A stretch of DNA of 40,697 nucleotides, taken from Hyphochytrium catenoides (Eukaryota; Sar; Hyphochytriomycetes; Hyphochytriales; Hyphochytriaceae). The notes under the pieces were generated by a model that searched no databases, was not told the origin of the DNA, and saw only the letters and a list, made by a program, of their open reading frames with translations. Made by a program: the position numbers and the translations under genes. Location of the stretch: contig FLMG01004424.1 in assembly GCA_900088475.1 (NCBI GenBank), positions 1 to 40,697 on the forward strand, given 5' to 3'. Below, in pieces: positions 1 to 10,289 of this stretch; the first letter of the stretch is position 1; every line of letters begins with the position of its first letter.

Positions 1-1630
1 TAGGTGCAGCGAGTGCACTAGCACCTTCACCGGAAGAGTGATAGAACTGCTGACGAAGTATGAATAGTCCTTATACATGATTGACACTTGCGTCAAGGGA
101 CCCTGCTAAAGCGTGCTAAGAAAGCATACTGCCTCGGCTCTGGCGCTGCCAGATTAGGTCAGTCAAAGTGCAGCTAATGCACCCTCGTCGTTCGTCATTG
201 TCACGCTATTGATAGGGTCATTGGTCGATGGTGCTTAGCCATAGGTAGCGGCGACACCAGCTTCAGATACCCTAAACGACCTATGTGAGCGTGTACTACT
301 ATTCCAATCAGAGAACTTTCAGCAGTCAGCAGCAATAGGGGGACTCTTGTCCGGGATGAGAACAAGCAAGAATCACCGTTAGCTTCAACCCGCTTGTCTG
401 CCTCTGTGATTCTGAAGCTTTCTCCTCGAACATTTTTCCAATATCAGCACACCCGTGAACGACAGGCATACTCTATATCAGAATACCAGTCACAATTTCC
501 GATTGTATTTGGAATTGAGAGCGGTGTTCACTCGACAGTAATCAATCAGTCTGATCTTTGGTTCTGGAATGGAGCAGTTTGAAGTTGGGCCTTCAGCAAT
601 CAGAAGCACAGCAAGGCCCGTAACCAGGGCGTGGCGCTGGATCGGCATCATCCTTAATGTTATAACTGTTGCCGCGTAGCAGATGCTTATGAGGCGAGGA
701 GTGGTGAACGTAGCAGACAGTCTCAGTCATCGGAGAATCTCGGCCTACTGATAACGGTCGGCTAGTTGAGTGCTTCATCTGGTAGTAACAGGGCCAATCC
801 GGAAATCAATCACAATGTGATATCGGGAGCCAGGATATGTTGATGCCATAGACGAAAGGAGTTGCCGTCATGCCTTTAGGAAAATGTAGTGCTGCGGTCT
901 CTTCACCCTCATCCCAGATCCATCGCCCCCGCCAGCACCACTGGTTATGACCGGGGACCTTGTCGTCTTCGCAGGCCCAGCGGGGTGGTGCATTAAAGGA
1001 AGACATAATGACCTCTGAGAGGAGCGTGCAGAGCCTGAGTAGAGAGCTGCTGGTGGATGCTGAATTCTGCTCTTGTCGAACTTTCTCACCAAAGTCAGCT
1101 CTGCTCTTGCTGTCCGTTTTATCAACTACTGTTTGCTTCGCTATTCTATGATATACAGAACTATACTCCCCAAATGTCAGGCTGCGATCGAGTGCCACAA
1201 ACAATTCATTATTCCCGAATGACGGCGAGTGGCATCACACACGAATAGACACTCCAAGTGAGTCCGAATGGCTTAGAGGAGTTTACGGAGAGAAGGTTGA
1301 ACTCTGCTCATTGTGAGATGGTAGGCACGCAAGTGGGTCAGCACGATGGCTCGGCAAGCAGAGGAGAAGGGTAGAAGGAAGGACCGATAAAAGGCAATCT
1401 TTAAGGTCTATCAAGACCACGCTTGCGAGAGTCGTCGGAGACAGAGAGACAAGCGAGGTAGGGGTCGAATATCTGTACAGCGTCAAAGCTCCTATAGGTT
1501 CCTGTTATATCACATGCGAAAGCACTTTACTTCCTACTAGTGCTTTGGTTTTCTTTTTATTCGGTAGGCCTGACCCCTCGGTATACCTCCTTACCTCTCT
1601 ATAATCTCACAACTTGACATCAGCACAAGT
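1..1630. other. Intergenic region, no gene recognised
   Basis: No reading frame here shows a recognisable domain. The longest (806-1204, minus, 132 residues) has a composition like random translation. It would contain the 3' flank of the minus-strand enzyme ending at 1631. I see no tRNA-like cloverleaf, repeat array or splice pattern joining the short frames. The segment may also carry the edge of a gene lying mostly to the left of the window. Confidence 0.5.
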
Positions 1631-4264
1631 CTAGGGTTCCACAGATCTCAGCGATGCAGCCACTTTCTCACAGTTGTAACTTTTGCCTTTCTGGCTGTCT
1701 GCCCTGTAAAATACTGCCGGCTGACCCAGTGGAGCAGGGTATGACCGCCATTTTCCTTCCTCATAATAAGGAGAAGAGGAAGAGATTTGCTCATTCGACC
1801 AAACATGCCTCCACTGCCCGGTTGGTAGGTAAAAGCGCACATCTTGAACCCCTGGCGCCAAGACTGGTGCAACTAGTAGACAGGGCCCCACCATAAATTG
1901 ATTCTCAAGAGCTAAGACATTAGGGTCGTCTGGAAACTCCAGCACCATGTGACGCGTTAGAGGCCACCCTTTTTGCACTGCTTCCTCTATTAAAAGATCC
2001 CGATATGGGGCCAGCTGCTGGTGCCACTTAGCCGCTCGAGCAAAGGCCTCTATTGTCTCCGGCGTAGAATAGACTTGATGGTTGTCGTCTGGAAGAGTTC
2101 CGACATGGGTCCGGAAAATGACGTCAGAGAATGCTGACAGCTCGCACCATCGAAGAAGCAACTCCTGGGTCCGCACGTACGCAATAAAGGGCTTTTTGAA
2201 GGAGGTATAGCCACCAATGTCGCTGTGAGCCAAAGCGTATCCCGAGAGACCACTTGAGATAGCTGAACGTAAAGCGCTCGTAAGTCCATCATACTCATCC
2301 CAGACTACGACATGATCCCCGTGCCATAACAAGCGAGTCAAGCCAGGAGTACGAGTCCAACCAGATCTAGAGAAGGGTATGATGTCATCATACCCTGCCG
2401 TAGCTCGTCGGTTAAGCTCCTGCCATTGCTCAGGGTAGACATTGTGGTTGTTGACTGGATCGCGACCGCTATCATTGTGAATGAGAGCATCTAGTGGTAG
2501 AGATTCCGCAAAGTCAGCCATCCAGCCATAAACTTCGGGTTCACAAACGTCAGCCCCTTGCTTACAGTGACAAACCTTCATCATGTTGCAACGAATGACA
2601 TCCACATACCAATCAACCGCTTCCGGGTTGGAAAGGTCTATCATAGCGTACGAGAAAGTCTTGGAGCCACACTCCTGAAGGTAAGGCTCTCCAGTAGCTC
2701 GATTCTTGACAAAATATCCCTTTGCCCGCCCGATCTCGTAAAGGTTCTCCCTAGCGTTGGGTTTCAGGGCAGCCACCGAGTTTGAGACATAGGGATTGAT
2801 GTAAGTCATTATTCTTACATTCTCCTCCTTCAGCTCTGCCACCAGGCCCTCCCACTGTGGGTAGTGGTCATAGTCGTTCTCCCAGTTCCACCAGAGTCTA
2901 CTGCCCAACCGGTCAAACCGTAGTCCTGGCCAATCCTGCAACCAAAAGCCCGAGATTGGCACACCTCCTGCTTTGAGCTTCTGATAGACCTTTCTCACGG
3001 CTTTCGTTCCGCCCGTGAAGCCAATGACTGCGCCATTGTGATAGATCCACTTAGCTAGGCGCGGAGCTCGCCCTGTGTGCAGCGTTAGCTCTTCGATAGC
3101 AGCGAGCGGCTCCTTAACAGCTCCGATGTGGCCCACCAGCTCAGGGACATAGGGATTCTTGGCGTTACCGCCCTCTCGAAGTAAGGTCAATTCCATGGTG
3201 ATTGAATCTTCAAGATTCCACATAATGTATTCTGAGTTGTCCAGGGCTAACATTCTGCCTCTACTGGTGACCAGGGCTGGCATAGGAGCATAAGATGTGA
3301 ACCACGTGCCCGAAGCTGTGAATTGTGTGACAAGGTTGACGAGCCAAGAGAGGGGCTGTGTTCCTCTCCCTGCGCCCTGCTCAATCACGAAGGTTGGGAA
3401 GGCTTTCCCTCGCATGTTAACATGGGTCGCCTGCTCACCAAAGCCATAAATCGCCTCAGCAATGCCTTCCTTATCCTCGAAGTCAAGAGAGAGGGAAATT
3501 CTATCCACCACCTCCTTTGCATCCTGCTGTTCGTTGTCAACAAGCTTGGGTCTGAGTCCAAACTGTAGTTGATTCCCAGACACAGGAGATACAGAGAGCG
3601 TGAAAATATATGGCACTGTGCGTCGCAGTCTCCCTCCAGTGACATCGCCGTGTATTTCTATGGAAGCACTGTCTTCAGAGACGATGACTTCCTTTATGCT
3701 CTGAACAGCAGAGAGGTCACAGCTATGCCGATATTGCTGTCTCCACCAGGAGGGTCTAAATAAGGAATTGACAAGCCGAATAAGCTTCTGGAGGCCATAG
3801 AGGACGAGATTTTGGTCTTGAAGGAGCCATAGCCCCGGGTAGCAAGGGTCCCTGAACTCATAGATCCCGCCCTCGAAAGCGTCGACAGCTAGGTGAACGC
3901 GGCCGACTTGGACCCATGGTCTATTATTGCTCGGTGTATGAAAGACCGTTGTTCCGCTAAGCGATGAAGAAACATGGACATAATTAGTTTCTGGTACAAT
4001 CCGTACTTCATATAGCCCGCTAAGGGAAAGGTTCTGGGAAGGCAAGCCGACAGGATCAACTACCTGCTCTACTATGGGCTTGGTATTGGAGTGATAGCCA
4101 TCCAGATAGATGACGGCCCACGCCAAGAGGGTAAAGGCTGGGATGGAGAGTATGAAAGGTACCGACAAGTGCAAATCTGGCGAGAAATGGAGAGGAGCAG
4201 CCAGCCATCTACTGAGGGCCTGGGTGGCGCTCGAGCGCCTGTGACTGCTGGGAGAGAACTTCAT
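1631..4264 (-). CDS. Membrane-anchored GH31 glycosidase, sulfoquinovosidase-like
   Basis: A single 877-residue frame starts with ATG at 4264. Residues 33-54 form a hydrophobic segment without a clear cleavage site, so this is probably a signal anchor with the enzyme on the lumenal or outer face. The catalytic barrel spans about 400-800. The nucleophile is D584 in WMADFAESLP and the acid/base is D650 in WHGD. The family site that reads sulfoquinovose in bacterial YihQ is described as Q-Q-R-W-Y. Here QDW gives Q443, GSRLWW gives R456 and W459 at the same spacing, and HSDIGGY gives Y686. The first Q position is T417. Sulfoquinovosidases release sulfoquinovose from plant and algal sulfolipid glycosides. 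The YihQ-like residues favour this over ordinary GH31 alpha-glucosidase, but T417 could shift specificity. It is longer than the bacterial enzyme (about 680) because of the anchor and an N-terminal extension. No introns are visible, unlike the polymerase gene in this window. Substrate is inferred. Confidence 0.85.
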   Translation of the reverse strand: MKFSPSSHRRSSATQALSRWLAAPLHFSPDLHLSVPFILSIPAFTLLAWAVIYLDGYHSNTKPIVEQVVDPVGLPSQNLSLSGLYEVRIVPETNYVHVSSSLSGTTVFHTPSNNRPWVQVGRVHLAVDAFEGGIYEFRDPCYPGLWLLQDQNLVLYGLQKLIRLVNSLFRPSWWRQQYRHSCDLSAVQSIKEVIVSEDSASIEIHGDVTGGRLRRTVPYIFTLSVSPVSGNQLQFGLRPKLVDNEQQDAKEVVDRISLSLDFEDKEGIAEAIYGFGEQATHVNMRGKAFPTFVIEQGAGRGTQPLSWLVNLVTQFTASGTWFTSYAPMPALVTSRGRMLALDNSEYIMWNLEDSITMELTLLREGGNAKNPYVPELVGHIGAVKEPLAAIEELTLHTGRAPRLAKWIYHNGAVIGFTGGTKAVRKVYQKLKAGGVPISGFWLQDWPGLRFDRLGSRLWWNWENDYDHYPQWEGLVAELKEENVRIMTYINPYVSNSVAALKPNARENLYEIGRAKGYFVKNRATGEPYLQECGSKTFSYAMIDLSNPEAVDWYVDVIRCNMMKVCHCKQGADVCEPEVYGWMADFAESLPLDALIHNDSGRDPVNNHNVYPEQWQELNRRATAGYDDIIPFSRSGWTRTPGLTRLLWHGDHVVVWDEYDGLTSALRSAISSGLSGYALAHSDIGGYTSFKKPFIAYVRTQELLLRWCELSAFSDVIFRTHVGTLPDDNHQVYSTPETIEAFARAAKWHQQLAPYRDLLIEEAVQKGWPLTRHMVLEFPDDPNVLALENQFMVGPCLLVAPVLAPGVQDVRFYLPTGQWRHVWSNEQISSSSPYYEEGKWRSYPAPLGQPAVFYRADSQKGKSYNCEKVAASLRSVEP

Positions 4265-4834
4265 TTCGACTAACTAACCAAAATGATGGCCCTGTCCTAG
4301 CAGCAGGCCGCGGTTCCGCCCCTGCCTAAGGGAGAGGTGAAGCCTGACTTATGTGCCCTAAGTTGCGGTGAAGATTAGCCAAGCCCAGGTCATTGGCCTA
4401 ACGGTAGGGCTTGATTTGCTCAGATAAAGCCGGCATTGCTACTACTATGGTCACTTTCTTCTATTGTCAGGACCGCTTATTATCAGCAGAGCGCTAGACC
4501 TGATACAGAGACTCCCTGAAGGTTCCTAGTTCTCTCGGTCTTGATGACTTGTGGGGAGATGTACTTCAACAGCTCCGAAGCATCGGCAGGCTGAGCTCTA
4601 CATGTCCATCACAAGACACTCATCAGCCCGATGTCAACATGCACCCTCCACACACAAACGCCCAATGTTCAGGTGAAGGATCCCCGCTAACGTGCAGCAT
4701 ACCTTCGGAAAACACGCAATCACAACGACAAATCTCCGTTGTTGGAGCGCTTGAGCCATCTGTGGTGACCTCACCGTCATCGTCTACTAACTAGAGACTA
4801 GAGCTGCATATACCTTCCTTCCCTGCCCTTCCCG

Positions 4835-5415
4835 CCGGGACCTCCAGTAGTCCTGCTGGCTCAGTCATCCGTCTCCAGCAGCTTGCTACTAGCTGCTGAG
4901 CTTCTCCTGCACCACGAGTAGTGATGCTATTCACCGGGGTTCAGAAGCTCGCCGACCGTCTAGCAGCAGCGCTGCTCCCCGTAGTTTTTCGATCGCAGTG
5001 TCTTCTCTCGCTGCTGGTCTTCGCAGATTGACTAATAGTGTCAGATAATAGTAGTCGTCACAACGTTAACAACATCTTTTTTGTAGAGCTAGTGGTGAGA
5101 GCCCCAACGGACGCCTCACCGTCCGTCCTCTGTTCCTCAGAGTACGGTTCGGTGCGCCTCGCCAGCGTGCTTCTTAAAATTAGGCTATTTGGATGCTAAA
5201 GCTACCTTTGCCGTCGATGATGATGTAGATATAGTTATTTATCGATTATCCTGTCCCGCTCATGGGTTGAAGACCTCCGCCGCTGCCCCCATCATCATCA
5301 TTGGCAAGGTAATAAGGCGGGAGCCTTTCTTCTTCTACACCAGGGGTTAAGGACCTCTCTCTTGACTGTCTTGCCCACAGCCCCAGTCGCCCGCCATCGG
5401 AGTCTGGCCTCTCCT
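4835..5415 (+). repeat. Left arm of a diverged long inverted repeat
   Basis: Read forward, this arm matches the reverse complement of 5623-6215 along its length with indels. Clear blocks include the CTCTGTTCCTCAGAGTA segment (near 5131), GCGCCTCGCCAGCGTGCTT (near 5155), CCGCTCATGGG (near 5256), CATTGGCAAG (near 5298) and ACCTCTCTCTTGACTGTC (near 5353). The blocks occur in the same order in both arms. The outer edges are approximate because similarity fades. Confidence 0.75.
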
Positions 5416-5622
5416 CGAGTAGGACCATGAAGTTGGAGATTAAAGAGCGTTCTCGACGCTGATTCTGGAGACTTCGGTAGTATTCTCACGTTTTCGCTTT
5501 TTATGATTACGTTCCTCGGTCACGAGCGACGACTTGGCGATCCACCGCCCGCCGCACTATTTGCATTATTATCTCCTCCACCATCGTCGGCGAAAAGAAG
5601 CTAGTTTTTTATCGCCTAAGAG

Positions 5623-6215
5623 GAGGAGAAGAGGTCAGACTCCGACATCGTCGTCTCGGGGCGGTGTGGGCAACAAAGACAGTCAAGAGAGAGGTCCATA
5701 TGATTATCCTCTTTTGTAGTAGAATGGTTCTCCCGTTGTATCTTGCCAATGGAGGCAAGGGAGGGCTTCCTCCAGCCCATGAGCGGAACGGACGACAGGA
5801 TATTATCCTCATATTATTCAACGGCAAAAGAAACAGCTTCATTAGCCAGATAACCAACAAACTTTAATAAGCACGCTGGCGAGGCGCTCCGAACGCTACT
5901 CTGAGGAACAGAGGATGGTGGCGTTGGCGCTCTTCTTATTATACTAGCAGCGTCAACAAATTGTGGTGACTAGTACGTAGGTAATGCTATTATTAGTCAG
6001 CGAACAAAGAAGAAGAGCAGCAAGAAGAGGAGACTTCTTAACATTGCCAGCGGCGATGGAAAAAGCGGGAACGAGAGCTGCTGGTGGACGTTGACCTGCT
6101 AAACGCCGGTAGTAGCAAGTCACTCGGCTCGCCGCGCAGGAGACGCTCAAAGCTGGCTGGATGAGGAGAGAGCAGCAGCAGGTGCAGGAGATACTAGTGC
6201 TGGAGGAGGAGGAGT
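5623..6215 (-). repeat. Right arm of the diverged long inverted repeat
   Basis: This is the inverted partner of 4835-5415, separated from it by roughly 200 bp of unrelated or poorly matched sequence. The reverse complement carries the same ordered blocks, for example GACAGTCAAGAGAGAGGT on the plus strand near 5679. A short plus-strand frame starting at 5664 and minus-strand frames in the left arm share the run KTVKREV because of the duplication. Frames do not stay open across both arms, so a protein-coding origin is not supported. Confidence 0.75.
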
Positions 6216-6567
6216 GAGGAAGCGATCAGAAGATGATGATGGATTAGCTGGGGGATGGGCCAGGAGGAGATCTGGGGAGGAGGCTAAAGGCAAAAATAGC
6301 GTAAACACTGCGTAAAACGTCAGTACCCTCCCTCTTGTGTGGCAGCGGTGGGTGTAACGAAAAGTATGTGCGATGCCGAAATGCCGAAAGTATCACCTCA
6401 CCTTTGTGAACAAATATTTCAGGAGGATGGGAACCGTTGTTATCGGGCATCCTCACGTAGGGCTCTTTAATTTAGGGACAGGCCCCACGTTTGGCTCGGT
6501 TTCTAGGATTACATTTCGGTACCGAGCAAGGTTTCCCAGTGTCATGTGAAACGGTTACAGTCCCAGT

Positions 6568-6592
6568 AGGAGGAGGAGGAGGAGGAGGAGGG
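6568..6592. repeat. AGG trinucleotide microsatellite
   Basis: About eight uninterrupted AGG units lie in non-coding DNA. Confidence 0.9.
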
Positions 6593-7985
6593 AAGGCGTG
6601 GCGGTTGGGAGCTGGGGGAGGAAGAAGCTTGTAGCAGCAAGGAAGCCTCGGACATTGAGGCAGTCGACAGACGGAGGCAAACTTCTTCACCACTAAGAAG
6701 ACACTTGCTGCTGCTCTTCTCCGACCTCGGCTTCCCCGCTCTGTCTTATTAGCAGTGGTGGGGCAAACAATGCTTGTTTGATGACATAAGGAGAGAGAGG
6801 GTAGTAGTAGGGAGAGGGAGGATGTAAAACCAGCACGGGAAGGTGGTAGGAGGAGCTAGAGTCTCATAAGAGTGGGTCACCATTGAATACATAGTCATAA
6901 TCTATTCAGGGTCCTCTTCGTGCATCGTGCAGGGATGGGCGGTGAAGGAGAAGGAGAGGCGACGAAGTCGACCAAGGCCCTCCCATAGTGAGCGCCCTTC
7001 AAGAGGCATTGGATCGAAATAGATAAGGAGCGTGGAGGAGAGAGCAAAGGTATATGCAGCCTGATACTCAGCTCGTATAATGGCAACGGCCAGCCCATCA
7101 TCGCACGCATCTGTCTGCTGGATGCCTCCCCCGCCTCGCTTTTAACTCTGCTTATACTGCACAACTGAAGACCACACACCCGCAATCAGCAGGATTTGAA
7201 AAACCTGGTCGCTGTCCATAAGAGCTGAACGGGTGGTGGGTTCTCCTCCTGCTGGCGGAAGTATGGTCACCCTCATAGAGGGAGAAGCACCTAGGACTTT
7301 TAAGAGACCAGACAAGATCTATATATACATTTCCTGGTCAATGGGTGGCACATGTTGCGCTTGAATGAGTCAGGGACGTGACATAGACTTTGTCAGGCAG
7401 CATCGCCACATATAGTACAGGAATCGCGACCGGGACCAGGCGATAGTGGCATCATCAGCCACCAAGACGATCCTTGCACTTGCTCTATGCCATTTCTTCG
7501 GAAATAGCTTCACGATAGGAAGATTGCACAGTGGTTCAACGCATGTTGTGGCTTGGATATCTTCCGACTATCTAGTGGATATATTAGGGAAAGGTGCGAG
7601 CTGATAGGACCATTATTACCGCGATCGTTGGCAGTTCGGGGGAAACCCTCAGGACCGGGGAAACCCGTCAGGGCCTTCCTTCTTCTTTTAAATCTTCTTC
7701 TTCTTTCACGGAGTTGCCTGAGATTGGCACTACTACTCTTAGTCCGCATAACAACAACCGGGAAGAGCTGAAGGAGAGCCCAAAGGCAACATATTCTACT
7801 TGCGTTGTCCGTCTTAGAGAGGTCAGGACCCCAGTACTTCGACGCTTGTGTTTCTCTCTTACCTCGGGGCATGCAAGCGCTGCTATCTACCTTCTTCATC
7901 AAGAAGAAATAGAGACTACCGACGGCGGAGAGGCGTCTCTCAGTTTGCCACTCCTGACCCACCAGCTACATTACCTCCGCTCATT

Positions 7986-10289
7986 ATGATGGCCGCTGGC
8001 GGTCGTCACCACCAACGAAGGGTTCTTACCTCAGTCTTCCAGGATGAGATATTTCTTTCAGGCGAAGAGAAGACAACGCGCACGATGCTCCACGTACTAT
8101 TGGGCACCAAGCTCTCCGCCTACTTCAAGCGCTTCTCGGCCATCTGTTTGCCCTTTCCAATCGTCGCACCGCTCTTTCTCATCTGCTCGACTGCAGCTCT
8201 TCTGAACCCGCTCTTCACCCAGCTTCTACCACCCACTCCAGGCACGCTATGGTTCACCGAAGACTTTCTTCCATTGTTCAGTTTATTGGTTGCTGTGCTA
8301 ATAAACTTGATTGGCTTTGGCGACACTAATGCCAGGACCTATAGGCTCATGTGGAGCAACTTTTACACTTGGATGTCGATGGCGGAAGTAGTTGGCTTTG
8401 GTCTGGGCTACGCTGCCCTGCTTCAATGGACAAGGAAGGCCATTCTTCTCTGTTTAGCAGTCCTGGTGCTGTTGAACTATTGCCTGGCATACGATGGGAT
8501 GCCGTCAGGTGCGCGGAAGAGGCTCCGATGGATGATCCTTTGGATTTGCCTGTTGTCTTTGATGCTAGGTTGTATCATCTACCTCCAATGGGTTCCTGGA
8601 ATGGTGGAGAGGAAGGTGAAGTTGCTGTCCATTAAGGCTTTGACAACACGGAACGATGGCACGCCAGAAGGTACAGCCGAGTGCTCTTCCTCGACAACAT
8701 GGGGCAGCCATTCAGCGAACCTTGACAACGAGGTTGACGAGGAGGGAGCCCCATGGTCGCCAAGTTTCTCCTTGAGAGAGTTCACTCTCAATCGATGTGT
8801 AGGCTTCGCTGTACTCACGCTGAGGATTCTTTTCGATGCCTTTACTGATCCTCAGGCCTGCACACTTACAATGTCTGCTCTCCAGAATGAGACAATTATT
8901 TTGTATCAGAAAGGAGATGGTAATGAGCCCGGCGATGTGAAAAACCAGAACAGTCTCGTTTTATCGTGCTGTGAGACGGCTAAACTACCGCCGGACAATC
9001 AGAAGAGTGGATCAGTGATGCCAGAGAGATGCGGGTTAACAATGGAGGTTAGGCCCTTGTGTCGTCAATACTTCTCGCCGCCGATAGAACAGAGATCTGG
9101 TCCTCTTAACACCCTTCAAGAGCTCACTACCAATGAGACTGGAGGAACAATAGAAGCATCGACGGAGGCCCCATCAACTTCGTCACAGACATGTCTGACG
9201 GCGGCAGTACCACCAAGACTTAGCAGCCATAGCAAAGAGCTAACGAAGTCAAGGTTAGCAGTCAACGGTTGGCGTTGGAAGCTTGTCAGTCAGCCAAAGA
9301 AGCTGCTATTAGAGGATGACGAGTCCCGGCATACTCTGCTTCATAAGCTGATTGGGAACTCCTGGGCGGACTGGTACCTCCGTCTAGTAAGGGGCACTCC
9401 TCGGAGAGAAAGATCAATGCTCTGTCTCTCTGTCGCTTGCATTGTTGTCTACTTCGTCGTAGGCGCACCATATGTCTACATCGAAGGGTCGCGGCCAGCT
9501 TTAACCCCTGTCCTCTATCTCAGCGCTGCATTTCTAGTGGAGTTCGCCCTCTCAATGTCCAACTATGCCCTGGCAAAGAGAGTTTTCCATACCTTCGAAT
9601 TCTGGCTGGTGATGACCAAGATGATCTTTTTCCTTGGCTCTGTTGCTTACGCCTTTTGCTGGGAATATAATGGCCCTTGCTTCTGCTATCTCCTGGCTGC
9701 GGTGTTTAACACTCTTATCGACACCTTCCCGGACAAGCTCAGAGGCCTTTCTCGTCTGCTCATGCTTTTTTCTTTTTCTCTTTCTAGTCTTGCGCTCTTC
9801 GCACTGTACTATAGAAATGGTTCCGGCATGACCTGCGCAGCGATGCGAGTTACACTCACTGGTCGCTCTATAACGGCGGAAGCGGCGTGTGCCCTAAGGA
9901 AGGAGTTAGAGGAAGCATCCCAGCGACAAGGGATGTCTTTCTCTGACGCGCTTTTTGGTGCATTGGGGCAGCAAACTCTCTCGGTTCTTGACATTGGTCT
10001 AAGCAGTGGGGTCGGCTACGTTGCCCTTTGCGTAAAGCAGCTTTACGTGGCCCTTCGCTACCCTAAGCACTGTGTGCTGCTGAAAGGGAGGATCAGAGTG
10101 GAGCGAAACTCTGCGACAGAAGAAGTCAAGACGACAGCAAACGAGAGAGACTCTATACTCAGAAACGCATCGTCACTTCCCTCCTCCTGTGTGGCGCCCG
10201 CCCATGACCACCAAGATAACTCCAAGTGGATAGAGAAAGATGAGAAAGAGGGAGAAGAATTCAAAGATAGGAGAGATCAAAGAGGGTGA
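7986..10289 (+). CDS. Duplicated 2x6-helix membrane protein, paralogue 1 (divergent)
   Basis: The first in-frame ATG pair is at 7986/7989, giving about 767 residues. The frame is open back to 7848 but without ATG. I do not recognise the family. Two homologous halves are visible, about 8040-8895 and 9291-10110, joined by a polar linker. Each half opens with an acidic segment (LSGEEKTTRTMLHVLLG; EDDESRHTLLHKLIG), then has about six hydrophobic helices. The fourth ends in a D-x-(M/F)-P...R loop (YDGMPSGARKRLR; IDTFPDKLRGLSR). The second half closes with the family box CVLLKGRIRVE. In the first half the box has decayed to CTLTMSALQNE. It is the most diverged of the three paralogues. A role in transport, channel or receptor function is possible but nothing in the sequence decides. 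The C-terminal tail is highly charged. An AATAAAG lies about 80 bases after the stop. Confidence 0.8.
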   Translation: MMAAGGRHHQRRVLTSVFQDEIFLSGEEKTTRTMLHVLLGTKLSAYFKRFSAICLPFPIVAPLFLICSTAALLNPLFTQLLPPTPGTLWFTEDFLPLFSLLVAVLINLIGFGDTNARTYRLMWSNFYTWMSMAEVVGFGLGYAALLQWTRKAILLCLAVLVLLNYCLAYDGMPSGARKRLRWMILWICLLSLMLGCIIYLQWVPGMVERKVKLLSIKALTTRNDGTPEGTAECSSSTTWGSHSANLDNEVDEEGAPWSPSFSLREFTLNRCVGFAVLTLRILFDAFTDPQACTLTMSALQNETIILYQKGDGNEPGDVKNQNSLVLSCCETAKLPPDNQKSGSVMPERCGLTMEVRPLCRQYFSPPIEQRSGPLNTLQELTTNETGGTIEASTEAPSTSSQTCLTAAVPPRLSSHSKELTKSRLAVNGWRWKLVSQPKKLLLEDDESRHTLLHKLIGNSWADWYLRLVRGTPRRERSMLCLSVACIVVYFVVGAPYVYIEGSRPALTPVLYLSAAFLVEFALSMSNYALAKRVFHTFEFWLVMTKMIFFLGSVAYAFCWEYNGPCFCYLLAAVFNTLIDTFPDKLRGLSRLLMLFSFSLSSLALFALYYRNGSGMTCAAMRVTLTGRSITAEAACALRKELEEASQRQGMSFSDALFGALGQQTLSVLDIGLSSGVGYVALCVKQLYVALRYPKHCVLLKGRIRVERNSATEEVKTTANERDSILRNASSLPSSCVAPAHDHQDNSKWIEKDEKEGEEFKDRRDQRG

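Larger units (their letters stand above)
4265..7985. other. Long intergenic region with inverted duplication, no recognised gene
   Basis: Between two divergently placed genes I find no frame with a recognisable domain. The stretch contains the inverted duplication listed separately (about 4835-6215), an AGG trinucleotide run at 6568-6592, and a TATATATA string near 7320 that is too far from the next start to call a promoter. Short frames at 7510-7962 (minus) and 7594-7989 (plus) look like chance. The open frame of the downstream gene extends back to 7848, so a 5' exon in the last few hundred bases cannot be excluded. Confidence 0.5.

Noticed and set aside
806-1204. 132-codon minus-strand frame
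   Set aside because: No domain or codon bias; residues look random and other frames of similar length overlap it on both strands.
4835-6215. CRISPR array or terminal-inverted-repeat DNA transposon
   Set aside because: The arms are long and diverged, there are no regular short spacers, and no transposase frame or target-site duplication was found.
7510-7962. 150-codon minus-strand frame upstream of paralogue 1
   Set aside because: It overlaps open plus frames, has Arg/Lys low complexity and no recognisable motif.
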